A stretch of 64,000 nucleotides of DNA, from contig NZ_JADCKF010000001.1 of the NCBI RefSeq assembly GCF_014982855.1, forward strand, positions 353,863-417,862, in the 5' to 3' direction. The first letter of the stretch is position 1. Every line of letters begins with the position of its first letter. The notes beneath the pieces were generated by a model. That model worked only from the letters and a program-made list of their open reading frames with translations. It did no database searches and was not told the origin of the DNA. The stretch comes from Pseudoflavonifractor gallinarum. Its GTDB lineage: Bacteria; Bacillota; Clostridia; Oscillospirales; Oscillospiraceae. Below are positions 16,248 to 25,050 of the stretch, piece after piece. The translations under genes and the position numbers were made by a program.

Positions 16248-17282
16248 ATGGCGGTGACGCTGCGGGATGTGGCGCGGCTTGCGGGGGTTTCCCCCGGGGC
16301 GGTGTCTCAGGTGCTCAACGGAAAACCCCACCGGATCTCTCCCGAGACCTGCGAGCAGATCCGGCAGGCCGCGGCACAGCTGCGCTATGTCCCCAACCAG
16401 AATGCAGTGACGCTGGTGACCGGGCAGAGCCAGGCGATGGGCGTGGTGATTCCGGACATCCGGAACCTCTTTTTTGCCGAGCTGGTCAGCGGCGTGGAAG
16501 CAGTGGCGCTGGAGGCGGGGTGGAATATCGTCATCACCTCGTCCAGCGACAAAAGTGCGCTGGCTCTGGCCAATTTCCGGACGCTGGCGGCCCGGGATGT
16601 AGGGGCGATTCTTCTGGTCCCGGCCAGCGATGCGGATGAGACGCTGGCCATGGAGTACCGTCAGGCCATCCGGGATTATGGCCGCCCTGTGGTCCAGGTG
16701 GACCGGATCATTCCGGATCTTGGCGTGAGTCTGACCGCCATCCACCAGAGGCGGGGAGCCAAACTGGCCATGGAGCACCTGCTGGATCTGGGACACCGCC
16801 GGGTGGCCTGCGTATTGGGCCCCACCAATACCTGTGCGCCCCGGCTGAGCGGGGTGCAGGAGGCCTGCGCCCAGCGGGGGATCGCTCTGCGGGAGCGAGA
16901 TCTCTACCCGGGGGCCTATACGATGGAGAGCGGGTATGCCGTGGCCGACGCCATTTTGGAGGGGGGCTACACGGCGGTATTCTGCTTCAATGATATGATG
17001 GCCTATGGATTTTACAAGCGGTGTCGGGAGCGGGGAATCTCCATCCCTCACGATCTGTCTGTCATGGGCTTCGACGGAGTGCTCTTCTCCGACTATCTGG
17101 AGAAACCCCTCAGCACGGTGTGGCAGCCTGCCCGTCAGCTGGGTGTGGAGGCCGCCCGGCAGGCCTTCCGGGAACTGGAGTGTCCGGAAGAGGCGGGGAA
17201 GTGTACTCTGCTGGAGCCGCAGCTCCAGATCCGGGAGAGCACTGCGCCGCCGGCGGCCGGAGCCGTCTGTCAGGAAACATAA
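16248..17282 (+). CDS. LacI-family transcriptional regulator 1
   Basis: A 344-residue LacI repressor. The N-terminal helix-turn-helix and hinge are complete (VTLRDVARLAGVSPGAVSQVLNG, then QLRYVPNQNA), followed by a type I periplasmic-binding fold with QAMGVVIPDIRNLFFAELV and the C-terminal VMGFDGVLFSDYL. The start at 16248 gives the standard N-terminus with GGAGG 11 nt upstream; an ATG at 16227 is in frame. It lies divergent from the ribokinase/nucleoside hydrolase genes and convergent with the first permease operon, so nucleoside or ribose is the probable effector. Confidence 0.92.
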   Translation: MAVTLRDVARLAGVSPGAVSQVLNGKPHRISPETCEQIRQAAAQLRYVPNQNAVTLVTGQSQAMGVVIPDIRNLFFAELVSGVEAVALEAGWNIVITSSSDKSALALANFRTLAARDVGAILLVPASDADETLAMEYRQAIRDYGRPVVQVDRIIPDLGVSLTAIHQRRGAKLAMEHLLDLGHRRVACVLGPTNTCAPRLSGVQEACAQRGIALRERDLYPGAYTMESGYAVADAILEGGYTAVFCFNDMMAYGFYKRCRERGISIPHDLSVMGFDGVLFSDYLEKPLSTVWQPARQLGVEAARQAFRELECPEEAGKCTLLEPQLQIRESTAPPAAGAVCQET

Positions 17283-17314
17283 ACGGGCATCCGTCTCAGG
17301 GACGGATGCCCGTT
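17282..17314. terminator. Bidirectional terminator
   Basis: A perfect 14-bp stem (17282-17295 with 17301-17314) and 5-nt loop followed by a T run; it separates the convergent LacI and permease genes. Confidence 0.9.
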
Positions 17315-17324
17315 TTTTCTGTGG

Positions 17325-18284
17325 TCATCCGACCGGCTTGGCCGCAGGCTGGTTCTGTGCTTTCCGACGTTTATGATTGCTTCTGCGGTACTGCCGTACC
17401 GAGAAGAGGATCAGACCCACCAGGGTGACACAGTAGGGGATGGTGCGTACCAGATCGGCCGGCCAGCCCAGCACGCCGGCGGCGTTGGAGAAGGCATCGG
17501 CCGCGCCGAAGAGGAGCGAGGTAAGGGCGGTACCGATGGGGTGGGAGCAGCCCATGGCCTCGGCGGCGATGGCAATCCATCCACGGCCGGCCACCATGTC
17601 CCGGGAGAACCAGGAGACATAGCCCATGGACATGAAGGCGCCGCCCAAGCTGGCCAGGAAACCAGAGATGAGCAGGGCAACGGCCTGCACCCGCATGACA
17701 TGGATACCCACCGACTCGGCGGCATGGGCATCCTCACCCACCGCGCGGAGATGGAAGCCCAGAGGGGTGCGCTTGAGCAGGATGTACACGGCGATGACCG
17801 AGAGAAAGGCCAGATAGGTCAGGATATTGTGTCCGGAGAGGATCTCACCCACCACCGGGATCTGGTCCAGGAGCGGGATCTTTACCTGGGGCAGAACGCC
17901 GCTGGGTACCGAGGCGGAGGTGCCCTTGTCGTGGCAGAAGAGATACAGGGCGAACACGGTGCCGCCGGAGGCAAGGGAGTTGATGGCGATGCCGCCCAGA
18001 ATCACATTGGTGCGGTAGTACAGGGTGAAAAAGGCCAGAATACCGGCGCACAGCAGACCGGAGAGAATGGCACACAGCAGGCCGATCCACGCGCTGGAGG
18101 AGAGCGCGGAGGTCATCATACCCACAAAGGCGGCGATGAGCATAATGCCTTCCAGGGCGATGTTGGGAATGCCTGCGGTGTTGGCCACCACCATGCCCAT
18201 GGCCGCAAAGACGATGGGCGTGGTCACACGCAGGATGGAATAGAAGAAACTGGGTGTGAGAATCACATTAAGCAGCGCGTCCAT
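17325..18284 (-). CDS. ABC transporter permease (BMP-type nucleoside importer 1)
   Basis: The 319-residue inner-membrane protein has eight to ten hydrophobic helices and the blocks of the RbsC/NupQ-like permeases of BMP systems: TTPIVFAAMGMVVANTAGI near the N-terminus, NIALEGIMLIAA, and later HLRAVGEDAHAAESVGIHV, the cytoplasmic coupling loop. The start at 18284 follows AAGGGGG and overlaps the upstream permease gene by 17 nt. It is the last gene of an operon with lipoprotein, ATPase and partner permease. Nucleoside is the inferred cargo from the neighbouring genes and from known family members. Confidence 0.88.
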   Translation of the reverse strand: MDALLNVILTPSFFYSILRVTTPIVFAAMGMVVANTAGIPNIALEGIMLIAAFVGMMTSALSSSAWIGLLCAILSGLLCAGILAFFTLYYRTNVILGGIAINSLASGGTVFALYLFCHDKGTSASVPSGVLPQVKIPLLDQIPVVGEILSGHNILTYLAFLSVIAVYILLKRTPLGFHLRAVGEDAHAAESVGIHVMRVQAVALLISGFLASLGGAFMSMGYVSWFSRDMVAGRGWIAIAAEAMGCSHPIGTALTSLLFGAADAFSNAAGVLGWPADLVRTIPYCVTLVGLILFSVRQYRRSNHKRRKAQNQPAAKPVG

Positions 18285-19323
18285 GCTTGACCCCCTTTTC
18301 AATCCACTTCTGACGATAGGTATGAAGGAACCGCTCGGCGGAGACCAGGAGAATGATCAGCGCCTGAAGGATGGAGACCATCTCAGTGGGCACGTCGGAG
18401 AGTCGGGCCACCATGTCGGCGCCCACCCGGAGATAGGCCACGAACAGGGCCGAGAGCACCACGCCCAGGGGGTGGTTTCCGCCCATCATGGCGATCATGG
18501 CTCCGTCAAATCCGTAGCCGGGCAGAGCGGTCCACTCAAAGCGCTGGTGCAGGCCGATGGTCTCCACTGCGCCGCCCATGCCGGCCAGCACGCCTGAGAC
18601 CAGGTGGGCCATGATGATCACTTTGGCGGTGTTGATGCCCGAATAGCGGGCAAAGTCCCGGTTGATACCGGTCATACGGATCTCATAGCCCCACTTGGTG
18701 CGGTAGAGGAAGAGATAGGTGAGGAGCACGCAGGCCAGGGCGATGATCAGGCCGAAATGGATCCGGGTGCCGGGGACGATCTTGGGAAGAAGGGCGGTCT
18801 CGGCAAATTTATAGGAGATCTGGTTGCCGGTCTCCGGGTCCCGCATGAAGTTGGTGAGGATCCACAGGCCGACGCCCAACAGAATGTTGTTGAGCATGAG
18901 GGAGGTCACCAGCTCGCTGGCATTGAATTTGGCCCGGAGTACGCCGGGAATGGCCATCACGGCCGCGCCGATCACGCCGCCCAGGATGACGATGACCAGA
19001 GGATGGATCCCGGCGGGCATGGAGTAGAAAATGGCCACCAGGGAGACCACGGCGCCCGAGATGTAGTAGATGCCCTCGGCGCCCAGGTTGAAGAGGCTGG
19101 CCTGGAACACCACCGCCATGGCTAGGCCCGAGAAGATGAGGGGGATGGCGGCCTCTACGATGTTGCCCAGGTGACGCTTGGAGTCAAAGGGTCCCACGGT
19201 GAAGATCCGGATGGCCTCCAGAGGGGTATCGCTGATGAGGAAAATGATCACATAGGCCGCCGCCAGCGCGATGAGCAGGGAGACGGCGGTGCGGAGCAGT
19301 TGGAAGCTTCGTTCCCGGTTCAT
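18268..19323 (-). CDS. ABC transporter permease (BMP-type nucleoside importer 1)
   Basis: A 351-residue integral membrane protein, the NupP-like partner of the permease that follows. It shows an N-terminal helix (LLRTAVSLLIALAAAYVIIF), the family block AAIPLIFSGLAMAVVFQASLFNLGAEG and the coupling loop GYEIRMTGINRDFARYSGI. The ATG at 19323 is 7 nt after AGGAGG and overlaps the ATPase stop codon (ATGA). The two permeases should form the heterodimeric channel through which the substrate passes. Confidence 0.88.
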   Translation of the reverse strand: MNRERSFQLLRTAVSLLIALAAAYVIIFLISDTPLEAIRIFTVGPFDSKRHLGNIVEAAIPLIFSGLAMAVVFQASLFNLGAEGIYYISGAVVSLVAIFYSMPAGIHPLVIVILGGVIGAAVMAIPGVLRAKFNASELVTSLMLNNILLGVGLWILTNFMRDPETGNQISYKFAETALLPKIVPGTRIHFGLIIALACVLLTYLFLYRTKWGYEIRMTGINRDFARYSGINTAKVIIMAHLVSGVLAGMGGAVETIGLHQRFEWTALPGYGFDGAMIAMMGGNHPLGVVLSALFVAYLRVGADMVARLSDVPTEMVSILQALIILLVSAERFLHTYRQKWIEKGVKHGRAA

Positions 19324-20876
19324 TTTGTCACCTCCTGGATGCGTTCCGGGGAGTGCCGCTGGAGCCCCAGCATGCACAGGCCCAATTCTTCTTCGGTCAC
19401 GGCGGAGACATCGGGGAAATAGGCCACGATCCGTCCGTCATACAGGACCACCACCGCGTCAGAGAGCTTCATGACTTCAGCCAGGTCCGCCGAGATGAGC
19501 AGGACGGCGCTTCCGCTGTCCCGGAGGGAGAGGATCTTCTGGTGGATGATACGGGCCGCGCCGATGTCCACGCCGCGGGTGGGCTGTTCGGCGATGAGCA
19601 CGCTGGGCTGACCGCTGCACTCCCGGGCCACGACCACCTTCTGCATATTGCCGCCGGAGAGCATGGAGATCTTGGAGGCACCGCTGCCGCACTTGATCTC
19701 GTAGTCGGCAATGCTCTGACGGGTAAAGGCGTCGATCTGCTCATTGGAGAGCAGGCCCGCAGGGCCGGAGACCGGGGCGCGGTAATAGGAGCAGGAGATC
19801 AGATTCTCCCGGATGGAGGCTCCGGCCGCCGCACCCTGGCGCAGCCGGTCCTCGGGAATGTAGCCGAGGCCGCCCTCCCGCAGGGCGCGCACCTTCTGGC
19901 GGGAGATGTCCATGCCGTTGATCTCCACACGGCCCTGCTCCAGCTCCCGGGCGCGGGTGAGCAGCTCCACCAGCTCCACCTGGCCGTTGCCCTGGACGCC
20001 GGCCACACCCAGTACGGTGCCTGCGTGGACGGCAAAGCTGACGTCGTCCAGAACGGGGACCTGGGCGCCGCCGTAGTAGGAGAGGTGCTCGGCCCGGATC
20101 AGGACCTCGCCAGGGGTACAGGGAGCTTTTTCCAGCTCCCCGCCGCCCTCCCAGCCTACGATCTTGGCGGAGAGCTCTTCCTCGGTCAGCTCATCGGTGT
20201 CGTAGACGCCCACGCTGCGGCCGTTGCGCATGACTGTGACCCGGTTGGAGATGGCCTTGACCTCCCGCAGCTTGTGGGAGATGAAGATGATGGTGTGTCC
20301 CAGGTCCTTGAGCACGTTGAGCTCGGCAAAGAGCTGGTCGGTCTCCTGGGGGGTAAGCACGGCGGTAGGCTCGTCCAGAATCAGGATACGGGCGCCGCGG
20401 GCCAGCGCCTTGAGAATCTCCACCTTCTGCTTGATGCCCACCGGGAGAGTGCCCACCACGGCGGTGGGGTCGATATCAAAGTGATATTTTTCACCCAGCT
20501 CCCGGGCAAAGTCGTTGACCTTGGCCGAGTCCACGAAGAGCCCCTTTTTGGGCTCGATGCCCAGGGCGATGTTCTGGGCCACGGTGAAGGAGTTGACCAG
20601 CATGAAATGCTGATGGACCATGCCGATGCCATGAGAAATGGCATCCTCCGAGGAGTTCATCTCCAGAGGAGCTCCCTCCAGGGTGATGGTGCCGGAGGAG
20701 GGCTTCTCCATCCCGAAGAGGATCTTCATCAGCGTGGTCTTACCAGCGCCGTTTTCGCCCACCAGCGCATGGATCTCACCGCGCTTGAGGTTAAAGTTTA
20801 CATCCTCGTTGGCGACAATGCCGTTGCCGTAGATCTTGGATATATGCTCCATGTTCAATACATACTCTTCCTGCAC
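19320..20876 (-). CDS. ABC transporter ATP-binding protein, double-domain (BMP-type importer 1)
   Basis: The 518-residue protein holds two ATPase domains. The first has GENGAGKTTL, the altered signature LPVGIKQKVEI and Walker B LILDEPTAVLTPQE; the second, from about residue 260, has a degenerate P-loop (GVQGNGQVEL), a full signature LSGGNMQKVVVARE and LIAEQPTRGVDIGA. This asymmetry is normal for sugar and nucleoside importers of the RbsA/NupO type. A GTG start at 20876 lies 7 nt after AGGAGG. It sits between lipoprotein and permease genes in the operon. Confidence 0.92.
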   Translation of the reverse strand: MQEEYVLNMEHISKIYGNGIVANEDVNFNLKRGEIHALVGENGAGKTTLMKILFGMEKPSSGTITLEGAPLEMNSSEDAISHGIGMVHQHFMLVNSFTVAQNIALGIEPKKGLFVDSAKVNDFARELGEKYHFDIDPTAVVGTLPVGIKQKVEILKALARGARILILDEPTAVLTPQETDQLFAELNVLKDLGHTIIFISHKLREVKAISNRVTVMRNGRSVGVYDTDELTEEELSAKIVGWEGGGELEKAPCTPGEVLIRAEHLSYYGGAQVPVLDDVSFAVHAGTVLGVAGVQGNGQVELVELLTRARELEQGRVEINGMDISRQKVRALREGGLGYIPEDRLRQGAAAGASIRENLISCSYYRAPVSGPAGLLSNEQIDAFTRQSIADYEIKCGSGASKISMLSGGNMQKVVVARECSGQPSVLIAEQPTRGVDIGAARIIHQKILSLRDSGSAVLLISADLAEVMKLSDAVVVLYDGRIVAYFPDVSAVTEEELGLCMLGLQRHSPERIQEVTK

Positions 20877-20961
20877 GGGAACACCTCCTGTTTGGTAAGG
20901 CCGCCGCCTGCTCCGACGGGAACAGGCGGCGGGAAAAGGATCCGGTCTGGAATGGGGAGGA

Positions 20962-22122
20962 TCAGGGCTTGGCAGCCTGACGGATCTGCTCCACTTCCTC
21001 GGTGGACATGCCCACGGTATCCAGCGGGGTCACCTCGCCGGAGATGACCTTCTGCCACTCGGCGTCCACATAGTCGCGGCTCTCCTGGGAGAGGAGCTTC
21101 TCATAGAATTCGTTCTTGGCGATGGTCACGCCGTTTTCCTTCAGGCCCAGCATCTCGTTGGTGCCCCAGGGAATCTCGCCGTTGAGGAAGCGCTCCACCG
21201 CGTCACAGGTGTACTGGGGGATGTTCTTGATGGAGGAGGTGATGATGAGGCTGGCGGCCTCGGGATCGCTGTCCTTGAGGCTCATAGCCTGGTCGGTATC
21301 CACGCCGATGGCAAAGCGGGGCTCGCCCTTGGCAGTGAACTCCTTGGCGGCGTCAAACACGCCCAGGCCGGAGGCACCGGCGGCGGTGTAGATGATCTGG
21401 GTATCCTGGTACATGATCAGGGCGTTTTCCTTGGCCTTGCTGGGATCAGTAAAGCTGCCGACGTAGGAATAGGCCACCTTGATGTCGGGGTTGACGTGCT
21501 GGGCACCATCGATGTAGCCGATGAGGAACTCGTTGATGCCGGGGATGTCCAGACCGCCCACAAAGCCGATCTGGTTGACGCCCAGCTCCTCGGCCTTCTT
21601 GGCGGCGACCATGCCGGAGAGGAAGCTCATCTCGCCCATCTTGGCCAGCATGGCATACACGTTGTCGGGCACATCGGTCATCGTGGCGTCCACGTTGATG
21701 AACAGCTGCTCGGGGAACTCCTCGGCCACCTGGATCAGAGTGTCGTTGACCGAGTCGGACACGGTGAGGATCAGGTCATAGGAGCCATCTTCACAGTAGT
21801 CCACAAAGGTGGGGTACCACTTGGTCTGGTCGGTGCCCATCTCCACGGTCTTGACCTGGGCGCCCAGCTCGCTCTGGATCAGGTCCATGGCGGAGTTGGT
21901 GGCGTCAAAGAAGGACTTGTCGCCCAGCAGGCCGGGGACCAGCAGAACGAGGTTCAGAGACTCACCGTTCTTGGGGGTGTAGGAGCCGGTCTGAGCGGTG
22001 GGAGCGGGGGTAGCGGAGCTGGTGCCGCCGGTCTGAGCGGGATCGCGGGTGCTGCACGCAGCCAGGCCCAGACCCATGGTGACAGCCAGAGTGAGGGCGA
22101 TGAGAGACTTCCATACTTTCAT
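20962..22122 (-). CDS. BMP-family substrate-binding lipoprotein (importer 1)
   Basis: The protein of 386 residues starts with a lipoprotein signal peptide (MKVWKSLIALTLAVTMGLG then LAAC, lipid on Cys23), a Thr/Pro-rich linker and a BMP (PnrA/TmpC-like) binding fold: LVLLVPGLLGDKSFFDATN, VGGLDIPGINEFLIGY and IYTAAGASGLGVFDAAKE. Known members bind nucleosides. The start at 22122 is 6 nt after GGAGG. It is the second gene of the operon led by the ADP-ribosylglycohydrolase-family gene and delivers substrate to the two permeases. Confidence 0.9.
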   Translation of the reverse strand: MKVWKSLIALTLAVTMGLGLAACSTRDPAQTGGTSSATPAPTAQTGSYTPKNGESLNLVLLVPGLLGDKSFFDATNSAMDLIQSELGAQVKTVEMGTDQTKWYPTFVDYCEDGSYDLILTVSDSVNDTLIQVAEEFPEQLFINVDATMTDVPDNVYAMLAKMGEMSFLSGMVAAKKAEELGVNQIGFVGGLDIPGINEFLIGYIDGAQHVNPDIKVAYSYVGSFTDPSKAKENALIMYQDTQIIYTAAGASGLGVFDAAKEFTAKGEPRFAIGVDTDQAMSLKDSDPEAASLIITSSIKNIPQYTCDAVERFLNGEIPWGTNEMLGLKENGVTIAKNEFYEKLLSQESRDYVDAEWQKVISGEVTPLDTVGMSTEEVEQIRQAAKP

Positions 22123-22193
22123 GATGTACCTCCAGATTCTTCCTTTGTTTTTATGAACAGCGGCGGTGAGCCGCTGCGGCATATGAGAGAAGC

Positions 22194-23531
22194 TCAGCGC
22201 TTCATCAGCGCGACAGTACGCCGGGCCAGGTCCGAGATGGACGCCTCAGGATACCCATGCACACCGGTCTGGAGCCGGTCCGCCAGCGGCTCGATCCACT
22301 GGGCGGGGAGCGCCTTGGCGCCCAGCAGAACGCCCAGGACGGAACCGGCCGTAGCGGCGTTGCAGTCGGTGTCAAAACCGCACTCCACCGCCAGGCCAAT
22401 GGTGCGGGTGAAGTCACACTCGCCCCAGAGCAGGGCCATGGCGACCAGCATGGCGTTGGGGATCACGTGGCACCAGTCAAAGGAATCGGTCTCATCCCAG
22501 GCCTGATGGACCCGCTCCACGGCCTCTTCGGCGGACAGGCCGTCGGCGTGCCACTGGAGAACCTCCTCCACGGCGGCGGTTAGGCGGGAGTGCGCGGGGA
22601 TCTGGCCCAGGCCCTGCCGGAGGATAGCGGCGGGGGTGCCGCCTCCAAAGGCAGCGGCCGACATGGCGGCGGCAAACATGGCGCCATAGATACCGTTTTT
22701 GGTGTGGGAAATACGGGCATCCCGCCAGGCCATATCTGCGGCGGTCTCGGGATCACAGGGATTGACCCAGCCATACAGATCGGTGCGGATCTGTGCGCCG
22801 ATCCACTCCCGGTAGGGGTTGCGGAGGGAAGCAGAGGCGGGCGGGGGGACCAGATTGGCCAGATTGCGGTAGGCCACCCGCTCGGCAGAGCAGGTAAGCA
22901 GGAAGGGAAGGCTGGTCAGCCAGCCCACCGCCACATCCTCTGAGGTGAAGTCCCGGCCTACCCGCTCCAGGATTTTCAGGGAAAAGACGGTGTAGTTGGT
23001 GTCGTCGTCCTCCCGCATACAGTCGATCAGATTGATCCAGTTTTTGTGGAGGGCGTCATAGGGACCGGGGCCGTCGGTCACATCCCAGCGCTTGCGCACC
23101 TCCTCCGGCAGATCGGAGGAGAGATAGCGGGCAATGGGATAATTGTTTGTCTCCTTCAGCAGACCCTGGATCCGGGCGCGGGTCCAGCTCTCCACCGGCT
23201 GGCCCAGCAGACAGCCGGCACAGCGGCCCAGCCATCCGCCCAGCACCCGGTCCTCCACATCCCCGGAGAGGGTCAGAGGGGGGCTCTGGGGACGCAGCGC
23301 CCGGATGGCATCCAGATCATCCGGCTCCCGGGCGGCCTGGGCGGGATCGACCGGCAGCTGAGCAATTGCATCATACAGTTTCCAGGCAGCTTGTTCCCGG
23401 CTGCCCCCGGAGGGAAGGTTCTGGATCTGCTGTTGCAGTTCCTGCGGAATGGTCCGTCCTTCCTGCTGAGCCTGGCGCAGCTCCCAGGCGATATCATCTG
23501 CGGCACGCAGCCACAGGTCCTGCTCGAGCAT
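22194..23531 (-). CDS. ADP-ribosylglycohydrolase-family protein
   Basis: The C-terminal 350 residues match the ARH/DraG fold: DRVLGGWLGRCAGCLLGQPVE opens the domain, REDDDTNYTVFSLKI supplies the first metal-binding Asp group and VECGFDTDCNAATAGSVLG the second. The first 90 residues are helical and unassigned. ARH enzymes cleave N-glycosidic bonds of ADP-ribosylated groups. Here the gene heads a nucleoside importer operon, which suggests a nucleosidase-like role on imported compounds; that is inference. I use the ATG at 23531, 6 nt after GGAGG; an ATG at 23537 touches that site. A consensus promoter and LacI operator lie upstream. Confidence 0.85.
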   Translation of the reverse strand: MLEQDLWLRAADDIAWELRQAQQEGRTIPQELQQQIQNLPSGGSREQAAWKLYDAIAQLPVDPAQAAREPDDLDAIRALRPQSPPLTLSGDVEDRVLGGWLGRCAGCLLGQPVESWTRARIQGLLKETNNYPIARYLSSDLPEEVRKRWDVTDGPGPYDALHKNWINLIDCMREDDDTNYTVFSLKILERVGRDFTSEDVAVGWLTSLPFLLTCSAERVAYRNLANLVPPPASASLRNPYREWIGAQIRTDLYGWVNPCDPETAADMAWRDARISHTKNGIYGAMFAAAMSAAAFGGGTPAAILRQGLGQIPAHSRLTAAVEEVLQWHADGLSAEEAVERVHQAWDETDSFDWCHVIPNAMLVAMALLWGECDFTRTIGLAVECGFDTDCNAATAGSVLGVLLGAKALPAQWIEPLADRLQTGVHGYPEASISDLARRTVALMKR

Positions 23532-23606
23532 GTTCATCCTCCTTGTCGGCTGTACAGATAGGGGAGAAAATCAGAGAAATCACAATTTAGAGTTGTGAAA
23601 TTTAAC

Positions 23607-23624
23607 TGATAAAGCGTTTTATCA
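23607..23624. promoter_or_regulatory. LacI-type operator of importer 1 operon
   Basis: TGATAAAGCGTTTTATCA is an 18-bp palindrome with central CG and one mismatched pair, the hallmark of LacI-family operators. It sits 5 bp downstream of the -10 box of the minus-strand promoter, where binding would block transcription. Confidence 0.82.
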
Positions 23625-23629
23625 ATCAG

Positions 23630-23658
23630 ATTATATAGAGAAAAAAGCGCTGTGTCAA
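23630..23658 (-). promoter_or_regulatory. Perfect consensus SigA promoter of importer 1 operon
   Basis: On the minus strand TTGACA (23658-23653) and TATAAT (23635-23630) have a 17-bp spacer, so basal strength should be high and control would rest on the adjacent LacI operator. Confidence 0.92.
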
Positions 23659-23875
23659 TTATTGTTGTAAAAAAAGACATACTTTTTTCAAATGGAAAGA
23701 AGGGCCGCAGTGGGGGGCGGTGTGTGCACAGATGGAAAGATTGGGGACAAATCGGCGGAAGAAGAGCGGGAAAATAGTGAAATGGGGCAGCAAGAAAACG
23801 GAAACTCTATATTACAAAAATTAGACACTGTTTTTGTGCAATTACAACTAAAATTGAAATTGAAAAAAAGAGCAC

Positions 23876-23904
23876 TTGCGCAATTTAACAAAAAGAGATA
23901 TACT
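23876..23904 (+). promoter_or_regulatory. Promoter of the second LacI regulator gene
   Basis: TTGCGC (23876-23881) and TATACT (23899-23904) with a 17-bp spacer, about 75 nt upstream of the inferred start. Confidence 0.65.
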
Positions 23905-23915
23905 GTGTTCATCAG

Positions 23916-23929
23916 GTGAAACGTATAAC
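23916..23929. promoter_or_regulatory. LacI-type operator, copy 1 (autoregulation)
   Basis: GTGAAACGTATAAC is an imperfect palindrome with central CG just downstream of the -10 box. AAACGTATAACTAAA recurs at 25008-25022 before the adenine deaminase gene, so the second LacI protein probably controls itself and that operon. Confidence 0.7.
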
Positions 23930-23979
23930 TAAACAAGACCACCGAAATGATACCGTTATGAAGGCGGGAGGGGAGCCAA

Positions 23980-24963
23980 ATAGCAACCATCAAAGATATT
24001 GCGCTCCATGCGGGGGTAAGCGTCTGTACCGTATCCCGCTATCTGAACAACAAGATCAATGTCCGGCCGGAGACCCGGGAGCGGCTGGAGCGGGCCATTC
24101 AGGAACTTGGCTATGTGCCCAATGTGGTGGCGCAGTCCCTCAAACGGAGCAGTACCGACAATATTGCGGTGATTTTGCCGCGGATCAATACCTCCTACTA
24201 TTCCGACATGACCAGCGGTATCAGCTGGGAGCTTGCCAAGCACGGCTACCATCTCTTCATCTATGAGATGGAGAACCTGCACAAGCCGGAGCTGGAAGTC
24301 CTCCAGATGATGCGGGAGAACATGGTGGCAGGGGTCATCTCCATTGGGATGTCCGATGACATGATGTTCCGGGATTCCCTAGTGTATTTGGTGGAGTGGG
24401 GAATCCCTGTGGTGTATGTAAACCGCCTGATCCCGTACCAGGGGTACCCGCTGCTCTATCCCGATTTCATGCGGGTGGGGGAGCTGGCCGCCAACCATCT
24501 CATCAAGCGGGGTAAGCGCCGCCTGGCCCTTTTGCAAAAGCCATCCGGGGAAGACCTGGTGGTACACCATGCCGAGACCTTCCGGGCGGCTGTGCAGGCC
24601 CATGGCCTGGAGCCTCCTGCCATTCTGGAGACGGCCCCCGGCCTGGTCACCTCGCCGGAGTGTCTGGCCCGCCTGACCGGGGGAGAGATCGACGGGGTCT
24701 TTGTCCTCAACGAGCTGATGGCGGCCGGCCTCATCAAATGTCTCACCCAGCAGGGGATACGGATTCCGGAGGACATTGCAGTCCTGGGATTTGGTAATTC
24801 TCTCGTTGGAGAGATCACAGCGCCGGAGCTCTCCTGTGTGGACCTGCAAAACTATGAATTGGGCGTCCATGGCGCCCGGCTGATCCTCCGGCAGATCCAG
24901 GGGCTTCCCATCGAGCCGGTCACCATGCTGGAACCTTCTATCGTACAGCGCAAATCAACGTAG
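23980..24963 (+). CDS. LacI-family transcriptional regulator 2, apparently with an ATA start codon
   Basis: The reading frame encodes a full 327-residue LacI protein: ATIKDIALHAGVSVCTVSRY (helix-turn-helix), ELGYVPNVVAQSL (hinge), then the effector domain with IAVILPRINTSYYSDMTSG and the C-terminal DIAVLGFGNSLVGEIT. The first ATG in frame is at 24115, which would remove the whole DNA-binding domain. Between the in-frame stop at 23959 and the first conserved codon (GCA 23983) there is no ATG, GTG, TTG or CTG; ATA at 23980 sits exactly where Met is expected, 6 nt after GGGAGGGG. Start at a non-standard AUA, or a recent start-codon mutation, explains this. It sits between the two nucleoside importer operons. 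Confidence 0.82.
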   Translation: MATIKDIALHAGVSVCTVSRYLNNKINVRPETRERLERAIQELGYVPNVVAQSLKRSSTDNIAVILPRINTSYYSDMTSGISWELAKHGYHLFIYEMENLHKPELEVLQMMRENMVAGVISIGMSDDMMFRDSLVYLVEWGIPVVYVNRLIPYQGYPLLYPDFMRVGELAANHLIKRGKRRLALLQKPSGEDLVVHHAETFRAAVQAHGLEPPAILETAPGLVTSPECLARLTGGEIDGVFVLNELMAAGLIKCLTQQGIRIPEDIAVLGFGNSLVGEITAPELSCVDLQNYELGVHGARLILRQIQGLPIEPVTMLEPSIVQRKST

Positions 24964-24968
24964 CAGCA

Positions 24969-24996
24969 CAAAAGACGGACTAAAGTTCGTCTTTTG
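24969..24996 (+). terminator. Terminator of the second LacI gene
   Basis: CAAAAGACG (24969-24977) pairs with CGTCTTTTG (24988-24996), followed by TTAT; it begins 5 nt after the stop codon and lies in the leader of the next operon. Confidence 0.7.
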
Positions 24997-25004
24997 TTAT
25001 AAGG

Positions 25005-25018
25005 GTTAAACGTATAAC
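25005..25018. promoter_or_regulatory. LacI-type operator, copy 2, upstream of adenine deaminase
   Basis: GTTAAACGTATAAC is a palindrome with central CG and one mismatch, nearly identical to the site at 23916-23929. It lies 33 nt before the adenine deaminase start, between terminator and ribosome site. I could not assign a clear promoter for this operon. Confidence 0.7.
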
Positions 25019-25050
25019 TAAATGTGAATAAAAGAGAAGAGGTAGATTTT

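Larger units (their letters stand above)
23532..23979. other. Divergent regulatory region of the nucleoside island
   Basis: These 448 bases hold no gene I can support. They contain the minus-strand promoter and operator of the importer 1 operon (23607-23658), an AT-rich central stretch of about 215 bases in which I see nothing specific, and the plus-strand promoter and operator of the second LacI gene (23876-23929). Confidence 0.7.

Noticed and set aside
23607..23624. Catabolite-control (cre) site
   Set aside because: The palindrome has a central CG like cre but does not fit the cre consensus flanks; a dedicated LacI-family regulator next door is the simpler explanation.
24963..25050. Purine riboswitch before adenine deaminase
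   Set aside because: The leader is only about 90 nt, is largely taken by a terminator hairpin and a LacI-type operator, and lacks the conserved purine aptamer core.
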